The notes beneath the pieces are model-generated. The model had not been told where the DNA came from, did no database searches, and worked only from the letters and a program-made list of their open reading frames with translations. From positions 1 to 64,000 of the forward strand of contig JAJSRW010001822.1 of assembly GCA_022414725.1 (NCBI GenBank): a stretch of 64,000 nucleotides of DNA, written 5' to 3'. Below, one piece after another: positions 41,601 to 52,850 of the stretch (within the stretch, counting starts at the first letter, position 1; each line of letters starts with the position of its first letter). Source of the stretch: Microglena sp. YARC. Lineage: Eukaryota > Chlorophyta > Chlorophyceae > Chlamydomonadales > Chlamydomonadaceae. A program made the position numbers and the translations under genes.

Positions 41601-44600
41601 GCCGTTTCATTTAAGTATAATTGGTTACAGCCAGGTTAATGTGGGTTTAACTGGTTGACAGCCGTTTCATTTAAGTATAATTGGTTACAGCCAGGTTAAT
41701 GTGGGTTTAACTGGTTGACAGCCGTTTCATTTAAGTATAATTGGTTACAGCCAGGTTAATGTGGGTTTAACTGGTTGACAGCCGTTTCATTTAAGTATAA
41801 TTGGTTACAGCCAGGTTAATGTGGGTTTAACTGGTTGACAGCCGTTTCATTTAAGTATAATTGGTTACAGCCAGGTTAATGTGGGTTTAACTGGTTGACA
41901 GCCGTTTCATTTAAGTATAATTGGTTACAGCCAGGTTAATGTGGGTTTAACTGGTTGACAGCCGTTTCATTTAAGTATAATTGGTTACAGCCAGGTTAAT
42001 GTGGGTTTAACTGGTTGACAGCCGTTTCATTTAAGTATAATTGGTTACAGCCAGGTTAATGTGGGTTTAACTGGTTGACAGCCGTTTCATTTAAGTATAA
42101 TTGGTTACAGCCAGGTTAATGTGGGTTTAACTGGTTGACAGCCGTTTCATTTAAGTATAATTGGTTACAGCCAGGTTAATGTGGGTTTAACTGGTTGACA
42201 GCCGTTTCATTTAAGTATAATTGGTTACAGCCAGGTTAATGTGGGTTTAACTGGTTGACAGCCGTTTCATTTAAGTATAATTGGTTACAGCCAGGTTAAT
42301 GTGGGTTTAACTGGTTGACAGCCGTTTCATTTAAGTATAATTGGTTACAGCCAGGTTAATGTGGGTTTAACTGGTTGACAGCCGTTTCATTTAAGTATAA
42401 TTGGTTACAGCCAGGTTAATGTGGGTTTAACTGGTTGACAGCCGTTTCATTTAAGTATAATTGGTTACAGCCAGGTTAATGTGGGTTTAACTGGTTGACA
42501 GCCGTTTCATTTAAGTATAATTGGTTACAGCCAGGTTAATGTGGGTTTAACTGGTTGACAGCCGTTTCATTTAAGTATAATTGGTTACAGCCAGGTTAAT
42601 GTGGGTTTAACTGGTTGACAGCCGTTTCATTTAAGTATAATTGGTTACAGCCAGGTTAATGTGGGTTTAACTGGTTGACAGCCGTTTCATTTAAGTATAA
42701 TTGGTTACAGCCAGGTTAATGTGGGTTTAACTGGTTGACAGCCGTTTCATTTAAGTATAATTGGTTACAGCCAGGTTAATGTGGGTTTAACTGGTTGACA
42801 GCCGTTTCATTTAAGTATAATTGGTTACAGCCAGGTTAATGTGGGTTTAACTGGTTGACAGCCGTTTCATTTAAGTATAATTGGTTACAGCCAGGTTAAT
42901 GTGGGTTTAACTGGTTGACAGCCGTTTCATTTAAGTATAATTGGTTACAGCCAGGTTAATGTGGGTTTAACTGGTTGACAGCCGTTTCATTTAAGTATAA
43001 TTGGTTACAGCCAGGTTAATGTGGGTTTAACTGGTTGACAGCCGTTTCATTTAAGTATAATTGGTTACAGCCAGGTTAATGTGGGTTTAACTGGTTGACA
43101 GCCGTTTCATTTAAGTATAATTGGTTACAGCCAGGTTAATGTGGGTTTAACTGGTTGACAGCCGTTTCATTTAAGTATAATTGGTTACAGCCAGGTTAAT
43201 GTGGGTTTAACTGGTTGACAGCCGTTTCATTTAAGTATAATTGGTTACAGCCAGGTTAATGTGGGTTTAACTGGTTGACAGCCGTTTCATTTAAGTATAA
43301 TTGGTTACAGCCAGGTTAATGTGGGTTTAACTGGTTGACAGCCGTTTCATTTAAGTATAATTGGTTACAGCCAGGTTAATGTGGGTTTAACTGGTTGACA
43401 GCCGTTTCATTTAAGTATAATTGGTTACAGCCAGGTTAATGTGGGTTTAACTGGTTGACAGCCGTTTCATTTAAGTATAATTGGTTACAGCCAGGTTAAT
43501 GTGGGTTTAACTGGTTGACAGCCGTTTCATTTAAGTATAATTGGTTACAGCCAGGTTAATGTGGGTTTAACTGGTTGACAGCCGTTTCATTTAAGTATAA
43601 TTGGTTACAGCCAGGTTAATGTGGGTTTAACTGGTTGACAGCCGTTTCATTTAAGTATAATTGGTTACAGCCAGGTTAATGTGGGTTTAACTGGTTGACA
43701 GCCGTTTCATTTAAGTATAATTGGTTACAGCCAGGTTAATGTGGGTTTAACTGGTTGACAGCCGTTTCATTTAAGTATAATTGGTTACAGCCAGGTTAAT
43801 GTGGGTTTAACTGGTTGACAGCCGTTTCATTTAAGTATAATTGGTTACAGCCAGGTTAATGTGGGTTTAACTGGTTGACAGCCGTTTCATTTAAGTATAA
43901 TTGGTTACAGCCAGGTTAATGTGGGTTTAACTGGTTGACAGCCGTTTCATTTAAGTATAATTGGTTACAGCCAGGTTAATGTGGGTTTAACTGGTTGACA
44001 GCCGTTTCATTTAAGTATAATTGGTTACAGCCAGGTTAATGTGGGTTTAACTGGTTGACAGCCGTTTCATTTAAGTATAATTGGTTACAGCCAGGTTAAT
44101 GTGGGTTTAACTGGTTGACAGCCGTTTCATTTAAGTATAATTGGTTACAGCCAGGTTAATGTGGGTTTAACTGGTTGACAGCCGTTTCATTTAAGTATAA
44201 TTGGTTACAGCCAGGTTAATGTGGGTTTAACTGGTTGACAGCCGTTTCATTTAAGTATAATTGGTTACAGCCAGGTTAATGTGGGTTTAACTGGTTGACA
44301 GCCGTTTCATTTAAGTATAATTGGTTACAGCCAGGTTAATGTGGGTTTAACTGGTTGACAGCCGTTTCATTTAAGTATAATTGGTTACAGCCAGGTTAAT
44401 GTGGGTTTAACTGGTTGACAGCCGTTTCATTTAAGTATAATTGGTTACAGCCAGGTTAATGTGGGTTTAACTGGTTGACAGCCGTTTCATTTAAGTATAA
44501 TTGGTTACAGCCAGGTTAATGTGGGTTTAACTGGTTGACAGCCGTTTCATTTAAGTATAATTGGTTACAGCCAGGTTAATGTGGGTTTAACTGGTTGACA

Positions 44601-47152
44601 GCCGTTTCATTTAAGTATAATTGGTTACAGCCAGGTTAATGTGGGTTTAACTGGTTGACAGCCGTTTCATTTAAGTATAATTGGTTACAGCCAGGTTAAT
44701 GTGGGTTTAACTGGTTGACAGCCGTTTCATTTAAGTATAATTGGTTACAGCCAGGTTAATGTGGGTTTAACTGGTTGACAGCCGTTTCATTTAAGTATAA
44801 TTGGTTACAGCCAGGTTAATGTGGGTTTAACTGGTTGACAGCCGTTTCATTTAAGTATAATTGGTTACAGCCAGGTTAATGTGGGTTTAACTGGTTGACA
44901 GCCGTTTCATTTAAGTATAATTGGTTACAGCCAGGTTAATGTGGGTTTAACTGGTTGACAGCCGTTTCATTTAAGTATAATTGGTTACAGCCAGGTTAAT
45001 GTGGGTTTAACTGGTTGACAGCCGTTTCATTTAAGTATAATTGGTTACAGCCAGGTTAATGTGGGTTTAACTGGTTGACAGCCGTTTCATTTAAGTATAA
45101 TTGGTTACAGCCAGGTTAATGTGGGTTTAACTGGTTGACAGCCGTTTCATTTAAGTATAATTGGTTACAGCCAGGTTAATGTGGGTTTAACTGGTTGACA
45201 GCCGTTTCATTTAAGTATAATTGGTTACAGCCAGGTTAATGTGGGTTTAACTGGTTGACAGCCGTTTCATTTAAGTATAATTGGTTACAGCCAGGTTAAT
45301 GTGGGTTTAACTGGTTGACAGCCGTTTCATTTAAGTATAATTGGTTACAGCCAGGTTAATGTGGGTTTAACTGGTTGACAGCCGTTTCATTTAAGTATAA
45401 TTGGTTACAGCCAGGTTAATGTGGGTTTAACTGGTTGACAGCCGTTTCATTTAAGTATAATTGGTTACAGCCAGGTTAATGTGGGTTTAACTGGTTGACA
45501 GCCGTTTCATTTAAGTATAATTGGTTACAGCCAGGTTAATGTGGGTTTAACTGGTTGACAGCCGTTTCATTTAAGTATAATTGGTTACAGCCAGGTTAAT
45601 GTGGGTTTAACTGGTTGACAGCCGTTTCATTTAAGTATAATTGGTTACAGCCAGGTTAATGTGGGTTTAACTGGTTGACAGCCGTTTCATTTAAGTATAA
45701 TTGGTTACAGCCAGGTTAATGTGGGTTTAACTGGTTGACAGCCGTTTCATTTAAGTATAATTGGTTACAGCCAGGTTAATGTGGGTTTAACTGGTTGACA
45801 GCCGTTTCATTTAAGTATAATTGGTTACAGCCAGGTTAATGTGGGTTTAACTGGTTGACAGCCGTTTCATTTAAGTATAATTGGTTACAGCCAGGTTAAT
45901 GTGGGTTTAACTGGTTGACAGCCGTTTCATTTAAGTATAATTGGTTACAGCCAGGTTAATGTGGGTTTAACTGGTTGACAGCCGTTTCATTTAAGTATAA
46001 TTGGTTACAGCCAGGTTAATGTGGGTTTAACTGGTTGACAGCCGTTTCATTTAAGTATAATTGGTTACAGCCAGGTTAATGTGGGTTTAACTGGTTGACA
46101 GCCGTTTCATTTAAGTATAATTGGTTACAGCCAGGTTAATGTGGGTTTAACTGGTTGACAGCCGTTTCATTTAAGTATAATTGGTTACAGCCAGGTTAAT
46201 GTGGGTTTAACTGGTTGACAGCCGTTTCATTTAAGTATAATTGGTTACAGCCAGGTTAATGTGGGTTTAACTGGTTGACAGCCGTTTCATTTAAGTATAA
46301 TTGGTTACAGCCAGGTTAATGTGGGTTTAACTGGTTGACAGCCGTTTCATTTAAGTATAATTGGTTACAGCCAGGTTAATGTGGGTTTAACTGGTTGACA
46401 GCCGTTTCATTTAAGTATAATTGGTTACAGCCAGGTTAATGTGGGTTTAACTGGTTGACAGCCGTTTCATTTAAGTATAATTGGTTACAGCCAGGTTAAT
46501 GTGGGTTTAACTGGTTGACAGCCGTTTCATTTAAGTATAATTGGTTACAGCCAGGTTAATGTGGGTTTAACTGGTTGACAGCCGTTTCATTTAAGTATAA
46601 TTGGTTACAGCCAGGTTAATGTGGGTTTAACTGGTTGACAGCCGTTTCATTTAAGTATAATTGGTTACAGCCAGGTTAATGTGGGTTTAACTGGTTGACA
46701 GCCGTTTCATTTAAGTATAATTGGTTACAGCCAGGTTAATGTGGGTTTAACTGGTTGACAGCCGTTTCATTTAAGTATAATTGGTTACAGCCAGGTTAAT
46801 GTGGGTTTAACTGGTTGACAGCCGTTTCATTTAAGTATAATTGGTTACAGCCAGGTTAATGTGGGTTTAACTGGTTGACAGCCGTTTCATTTAAGTATAA
46901 TTGGTTACAGCCAGGTTAATGTGGGTTTAACTGGTTGACAGCCGTTTCATTTAAGTATAATTGGTTACAGCCAGGTTAATGTGGGTTTAACTGGTTGACA
47001 GCCGTTTCATTTAAGTATAATTGGTTACAGCCAGGTTAATGTGGGTTTAACTGGTTGACAGCCGTTTCATTTAAGTATAATTGGTTACAGCCAGGTTAAT
47101 GTGGGTTTAACTGGTTGACAGCCGTTTCATTTAAGTATAATTGGTTACAGCC

Positions 47153-48265
47153 AGGTTAATGTGGGTTTAAACTGGTTGACAGCCGTTTCATTTAAGTATA
47201 ATTGGTTACAGCCAGGTTAATGTGGGTTTAACTGGTTGACAGCCGTTTCATTTAAGTATAATTGGTTAACAGCCAGGTTAATGTGGGTTTAACTGGTTGA
47301 CAGCCGTTTCATTTAAGTATAATTGGTTACAGCCAGGTTAATGTGGGTTTAACTGGTTGACAGCCGTTTCATTTAAGTATAATTGGTTACAGCCAGGTTA
47401 ATGTGGGTTTTAAACTGGTTGACAGCCGTTTCATTTAAGTATAATTGGTTACAGCCAGGTTAATGTGGGTTTAACTGGTTGACAGCCGTTTCATTTAAGT
47501 ATAATTGGTTACAGCCAGGTTAATGTGGTTTAACTGGTTGACAGCCGTTTCATTTAAGTATAATTGGTTACAGCCAGGTTAATGTGGGTTTAACTGGTTG
47601 ACAGCGTTTATTTAAGTATAAATTGTTACAGCCAGGTTAATGTGGGTTTAACTGGTTGACAGCCGTTTCATTTAAGTATAATTGGTTACAGCCAGGTTAA
47701 TGTGGGTTTAACTGGTTGACAGCCGTTCATTTAAGTATAATTGGTTACAGCCAGGTTAATGTGGGTTTTAACTGGTTGACAGCCGTTTCATTTAAGTATA
47801 ATTGGTTACAGCCAGGTTAATGTGGGTAATGGTTGACAGCCGTTTCATTTAAGTATAATTGGTTACAGCCAGGGTTAAATGTGGGTTAACTGGTTGACAG
47901 CCGTTTCATTTAAGTATAAATTGGTTACAGCCAGGTTAATGTGGGTTTTAACTGGTTTACAGCCACATTTCATTTAAGTATAATTGGTTACAGCCAGTTA
48001 ATGTGGGTTTAACTGGTTGACAGCGTTTCATTATAAGTATAATTGGTTACAGGTTAAAACTGGTTGACAGCCGTTTCATTTAAGTATAATTGGTTACAGC
48101 CAGTTAATGTGGGTTTAACATTTCATTTAAGCAGCCAGTTAACCCTGTGGGTTTAACTGGGACAGCGTTTCATTATAAGTATAATTGGTTACAGCCAAGT
48201 TAAATGGGTTTAACCTGGTTGACACCGTTTCATTTAAGTATACATTAATGTGGGTAACTGGTTGA
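47153..48265 (+). repeat. Degenerating right edge of the + strand array
   Basis: About 19 + strand units. The perfect core ends in the unit starting at 47153, where GTTTAACTGG gains an A near 47171. Indels then accumulate quickly: an extra A near 47268, TTTTAAAC near 47410, loss of bases in CAGCGTTTATT near 47605, and a shortened unit near 47821-47835. By 48040-48260 whole segments of units are missing, as in the short copies near 48050 and 48115-48140. Recognisable + strand sequence ends around GGTTGA at 48260-48265. The steep gradient over about 1 kb mirrors the one at the left end of the window. Confidence 0.9.
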
Positions 48266-48320
48266 AACGTTAAACTTAACCTGCCATTAACTACTTAATG
48301 TCAACAGTTAAACTTAACCT
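48266..48320. other. Inversion junction 1: + strand array meets - strand array
   Basis: Left of this interval the units read in + orientation (GGTTGA at about 48260-48265). Right of it they read as the reverse complement (AACCTGGCTGTAACC from 48317). The interval itself is a jumble of unit fragments such as GTTAAACTTAACC and ATTAACTACTTAATG, mostly in reverse-complement sense, with no unrelated sequence. The two arms meet through the TTGA/TCAA side of the unit (tail to tail as written). The exact breakpoint cannot be set, because the flanking copies on both sides are damaged. It could be a true inversion within the array or a fold-back or chimeric join. Confidence 0.85.
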
Positions 48321-50671
48321 GGCTGTAACCAATTATACTTAAATGAAACGGCTGGTTAATTAACCTGGCTGTAACCAGAAACGGCTGTCAACCAGTTAAC
48401 CCACATTAACTGGCTGTAACCAATTATACTTAAATGAAACGGCTGTCAACCTGTTAAACGGCTGTAACAATTATCTTAAATGAAACGGCTGTCAGTTATT
48501 AACCTGGCTGTAATTATACTCGGCTGTCAACCAGTAAACCCACATAACCTGGCTGTAACCATTATACTTAAATGAAACGGCTGTCAACCAAACCCACATT
48601 AACCTGGCTGTAACCAATTATACTAAATGAAACGGCTGTCAACCAGTTAAACCACATAACCTGGCTGTAACAATTATACTTAAATGAAACGGCTGTCAAC
48701 CAGTTAAACCCACATTAACCTGGCTGTAACCAATTATACTTAAATGAAACGGCTGTCAACCAGTTAAACCCACATTAACCTGGCTGTAACCAATTATACT
48801 TAAATGAAACGGCTGTCAACCAGTTAAACCCACATTAACCTGGCTGTAACCAATTATACTTAAATGAAACGGCTGTCAACCAGTTAAACCCACATTAACC
48901 TGGCTTTAACCAATTATACTTAAATGAAACGGCTGTCAACCAGTTAAACCAAATTAACCTGGCTGTAACCAATTATACTTAAATGAAACGGCTGTCAACC
49001 AGTTAACCCACATTAACCTGGCTGTAACCAATTATACTTAAATGAAACGGCTGTCAACCAGTTAAACCCACATTAACCTGGCTGTAACCAATTATACTTA
49101 AATGAAACGGCTGTCAACCAGTTTAACCCACATTAACCTGGCTGTAACCAATTATACTTAAATGAAACGGCTGTCAACCAGTTAAAACCCACATTAACCT
49201 GGCTGTAACCAATTATACTTAAATGAAACGGCTGTCAACCAGTTAAACCCACATTAACCTGGCTGTAACCAATTATACTTAAATGAAACGGCTGTCAACC
49301 AGTTAAACCACATTAACCTGGCTGTAACCAATTATACTTAAATGAAGACGGCTGTCAACCAGTTAAACCCACATTAACCTGGCTGTAACCAATTATACTT
49401 AAATGAAACGGCTGTCAAACAGTTAAACCCACATTAACCTGGCTGTAACATTATACTTAAATGAAACGGCTGTCAACCAGTTAAACCCACATTAACCTGG
49501 CTGTAACCAATTATACTTAAATGAAACGGCTGTCAACCAGTTTAAACCCACATTAACCTGGCTGTAACAAATTATACTTAAATGAAACGGCTGTCAACAG
49601 TTAAACCCACATTAACCTGGCTGTAACCAATTATACTTAAATGAAACGGCTGTCAACCAGTTAAACCCACATTAACCTGGCTGTAACCAATTATACTTAA
49701 ATGAAACGGCTGTCAACCAGTTAACCACATTAAGTGGCTGTAACCAATTATACTTAAATGAAAACGGCTGTCAACCAGTTAAACCCACATTAACCTGGCT
49801 GTAACCAATTATACTTAAATGAAACGGCTGTCAACCAGTGTTAAACCCACATTAACCTGGATGTAACCAATTATACTTAAATGAAACGGCTGTCAACCAG
49901 TTAAACCCACATTAACCTGGCTGTAACCAATTATACTTAAATGAAACGGCTGTCAACCAGTTAAACCCCACATTAACCTGGCTGTAACATTATACTTAAA
50001 TGAAACGGCTGTCAACCAGTTAAACCACATTAACCTGGCTGTAACCAATTATACTTAAATGAAACGGCTGTCAACCAGTTAAACCCACATTAACCTGGCT
50101 GTAACCAATTATACTTAAATGAAACGGCTGTCAAAGTTAAACCACATTAACCTGGCTGTAACCAATTATACTTAAATGAAACGGCTGTCAACCAGTTAAA
50201 CCCACATAACCTGGCTGTAAACCAATTTATACTTAAATGAAACGGCTGTCAACCAGTTAAACCCACATTAACCTGGCTGTAACCAATTATACTTAAATGA
50301 AACGGCTGTCAACCAGTTAAACCCACATTAACCTGGCTTTGTAACCAATTAAACTTAAATGAAACGGGCTGTCAACCAGTTAAAACCCACATTAACCTGG
50401 CTGTAACCAATTATACTTAAATGAAAACGGCTGTCAACCAGTTAAACCCACATTAACCTGGCTGTAACCAATTATACTTAAATGAAACGGCTGTCAACCA
50501 GTTAAACCCACATTAACCTGGCTGTTAACCAATTATACTTAAATGAAACGGCTGTCAACCAGTTAAACCCACATTAACCTGGCTGTAACCAATTATACTT
50601 AAATGAAACGGCTGTCAACCAGTTAAACCCACATTAACCTGGCTGTAACCAATTATACTTAAATGAAACGG

Positions 50672-50685
50672 CTGTCAACTGTCAA
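50672..50685 (-). repeat. 7-bp tandem duplication inside a unit
   Basis: CTGTCAA is present twice in succession (50672-50678 and 50679-50685) where the consensus has it once. It is a clean slippage-type duplication and one of the few multi-base changes in the inverted block. Confidence 0.9.
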
Positions 50686-51548
50686 CCAGTTAAACCCACA
50701 TTAACCTGGCTGTAACCAATTATACTTAAATGAAACGGCTGTCAACCAGTTAAACCCACATTAACTGGCTGTAACCAATTATACTTAAATGAAACGGCTG
50801 TCAACCAGTTAAACCCACATTAACCTGGCTGTAACCAATTATACTTAAATGAAACGGCTGTCAACCAGTTAAACCCACATTAACCTGGCTGTAACCAAAT
50901 TATACTTAAATGAAACGGCTGTCAACCAGTTAACCACATTAACCTGGCTGTAACCAATTATACTTAAATGAAACGGCTGTCAACCAGTTAACCCACATTA
51001 ACCTGGCTGTAACCAATTCTTAAATGAAACGGCTGTCAACCAGTTAAACCCACATTAACCTGGCTGTAACCAATTATACTTAAATGAAACGGCTGTCAAC
51101 CAGTTAAACCCACATTAACCTGGCTGTAACCAATTATACTTAAATGAAACGGCTGTCAACCAGTTAAAACCCACATTAACCTGGCTGTAACCAATTATAC
51201 TTAATGAAACGGCTGTCAACCAGTTAAAACCCACATTAACCCTGGCTGTAACCAATTATACTTAAATGAAACGGCTGTCAACCAGTTAAACCCACATTAA
51301 CCTGGCTGTAACCAATTATACTTAAATGAAACGGCTGTCAACCAGTTAAACCCACATTAACCTTAAACCTGGCTGTAACCAATTATACTTAAGAAACGGC
51401 TGTCAACCAGTTAAACCCACATTAACCTGGCTGTAACCAATTATACTTAAATGAAACGGCTGTCAACCAGTTAAACCCACATTAACCTGGCTGTAACCAA
51501 TTATACTTAAATGAAACGGCTGTCAACCAGTTAAACCCACATTAACCT

Positions 51549-51557
51549 GTCAACCAG
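51549..51557 (-). repeat. Unit with a misplaced internal segment
   Basis: The consensus AACCTGGCTGTAACC here reads AACCTGTCAACCAGCTG. The extra TCAACCAG matches another part of the same unit, the segment that normally follows GGCTG on the way to GTTAAACCC. This looks like template switching between positions of the repeat, either in the genome or during read or assembly processing. Confidence 0.8.
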
Positions 51558-52800
51558 CTGTAACCAATTATACTTAAATGAAACGGCTGTCAACCAGTTA
51601 AACCCACATTAACCTGGCTGTAACCAATTAACCTAACTTAAATGAAACGGCTGTCAACCAGTTAAACCCACATTAACCTGGCTGTAACCAATTATACTTA
51701 AATGAAACGGCTGTCAACCAGTTAAACCCACATTAACCTGGCTGTAACCAATTATACTTAAATGAAACGGCTGTCAACCAGTTAAACCCAATTAACCTGG
51801 CTGTAACCAATTATACTTAAATGAAACGGCTGTCAACCAGTTAAACCCACATTAACCTGGCTGTAACCAATTATACTTAAATGAAACGGCTGTCAACCAG
51901 TTAAACCCACATTAACCTGGCTGTAACCAATTATACTTAAATGAAACGGCTGTCAACCAGTTAAACCCACATTAACCTGGCTGTAACAATTATACTTAAA
52001 TGAAACGGCTGTCAACCAGTTAAACCCAAACATTAACTGGCTGTAACCAATTATACTTAAATGAAACGGCTGTCAACCAGTTAACCCACATTAAACCTGG
52101 CTGTAACCAATTATACTTAAATGAAACGGCTGTCAAACCAGTTAAACCCACATTAACCTGGCTGTAACCAATTATACTTAAATGAAACGGCTGTCAACCA
52201 GTTAAACCCACATTAACCTGGCTGTAACCAATTATACTTAAATGAAACGGCTGTCAACCAGTTAAACCCACATTAACCTGGCTGTAACCAATTATACTTA
52301 AATGAAACGGCTGTCAACCAGTTAAACCCACATTAACCTGGCTGTAACCAATTATACTTAAATGAAACGGCTGTCAACCAGTTAAACCCACATTAAACCT
52401 GGCTGTAACCAATTATACTTAATGAAACGGCTGTCAACCAGTTAAACCCACATTAACCTGGCTGTAACCAATTATACTTAAATGAAACGGCTGTCAACCA
52501 GTTAAACCCACATTAACCTGGCTGTAACCAATTATACTTAAATGAAACGGCTGTCAACCAGTTAAACCCACATTAACCTGGCTGTAACCAATTATACTTA
52601 AATGAAACGGCTGTCAACCAGGTTTAAACCCACATTAACCTGGCTGTAACCAATTATACTTAAATGAAACGGCTGTCAACCAGTTAAACCCACATTAACC
52701 TGGCTGTAACCAATTATACTTAAATGAAACGGCTGTCAACCAGTTAAACCCACATTAACCTGGCTGTAACCAATTATACTTAAATGAAACGGCTGTCAAC

Positions 52801-52850
52801 CAGTTAAACCCACCTGTAACCAATTATACTTAAATGAAACGGCTGTCAAC
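52801..52850 (-). repeat. 50-bp deletion variant of the inverted unit
   Basis: Ten bases (ATTAACCTGG) are missing between 52813 and 52814, so AAACCCAC joins directly to CTGTAACC. Neighbouring units are normal. It serves as a local marker within the inverted block. Confidence 0.88.

Larger units (their letters stand above)
5341..47152 (+). repeat. Homogeneous core of the 60-bp satellite array (697 units)
   Basis: This is an uninterrupted head-to-tail run of the 60-bp unit covering about 65% of the window: 130 units from 5341 to 13140, one 52-bp unit at 13141-13192, then 566 units from 13193 to 47152. By eye every unit is identical except two: the 8-bp deletion in the 52-bp unit and a single C-to-G change at 26608. 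There is no higher-order repeat, because copies cannot be told apart. Landmarks by unit position are TTAA at 4-7, 15-18 and 39-42, TTGACA at 23-28, the only CpG at 31-32, and TATAAT at 44-49. Stops occur in all six frames in every unit (for example TAA and TGA on the + strand), so the array is non-coding. I infer satellite heterochromatin; centromeric, pericentromeric and subtelomeric positions are equally possible from sequence alone. I see no CENP-B box (the TTCG and CGGG parts are absent). Confidence 0.97.

Noticed and set aside
5341..47152. Repetitive protein gene with a 20-residue repeat (60 bp is divisible by 3)
   Set aside because: All three + frames and all three - frames of the unit contain a stop (for example TAA at unit positions 16-18, TAA at 4-6 and TGA at 24-26 on the + strand), so no frame stays open beyond one unit.
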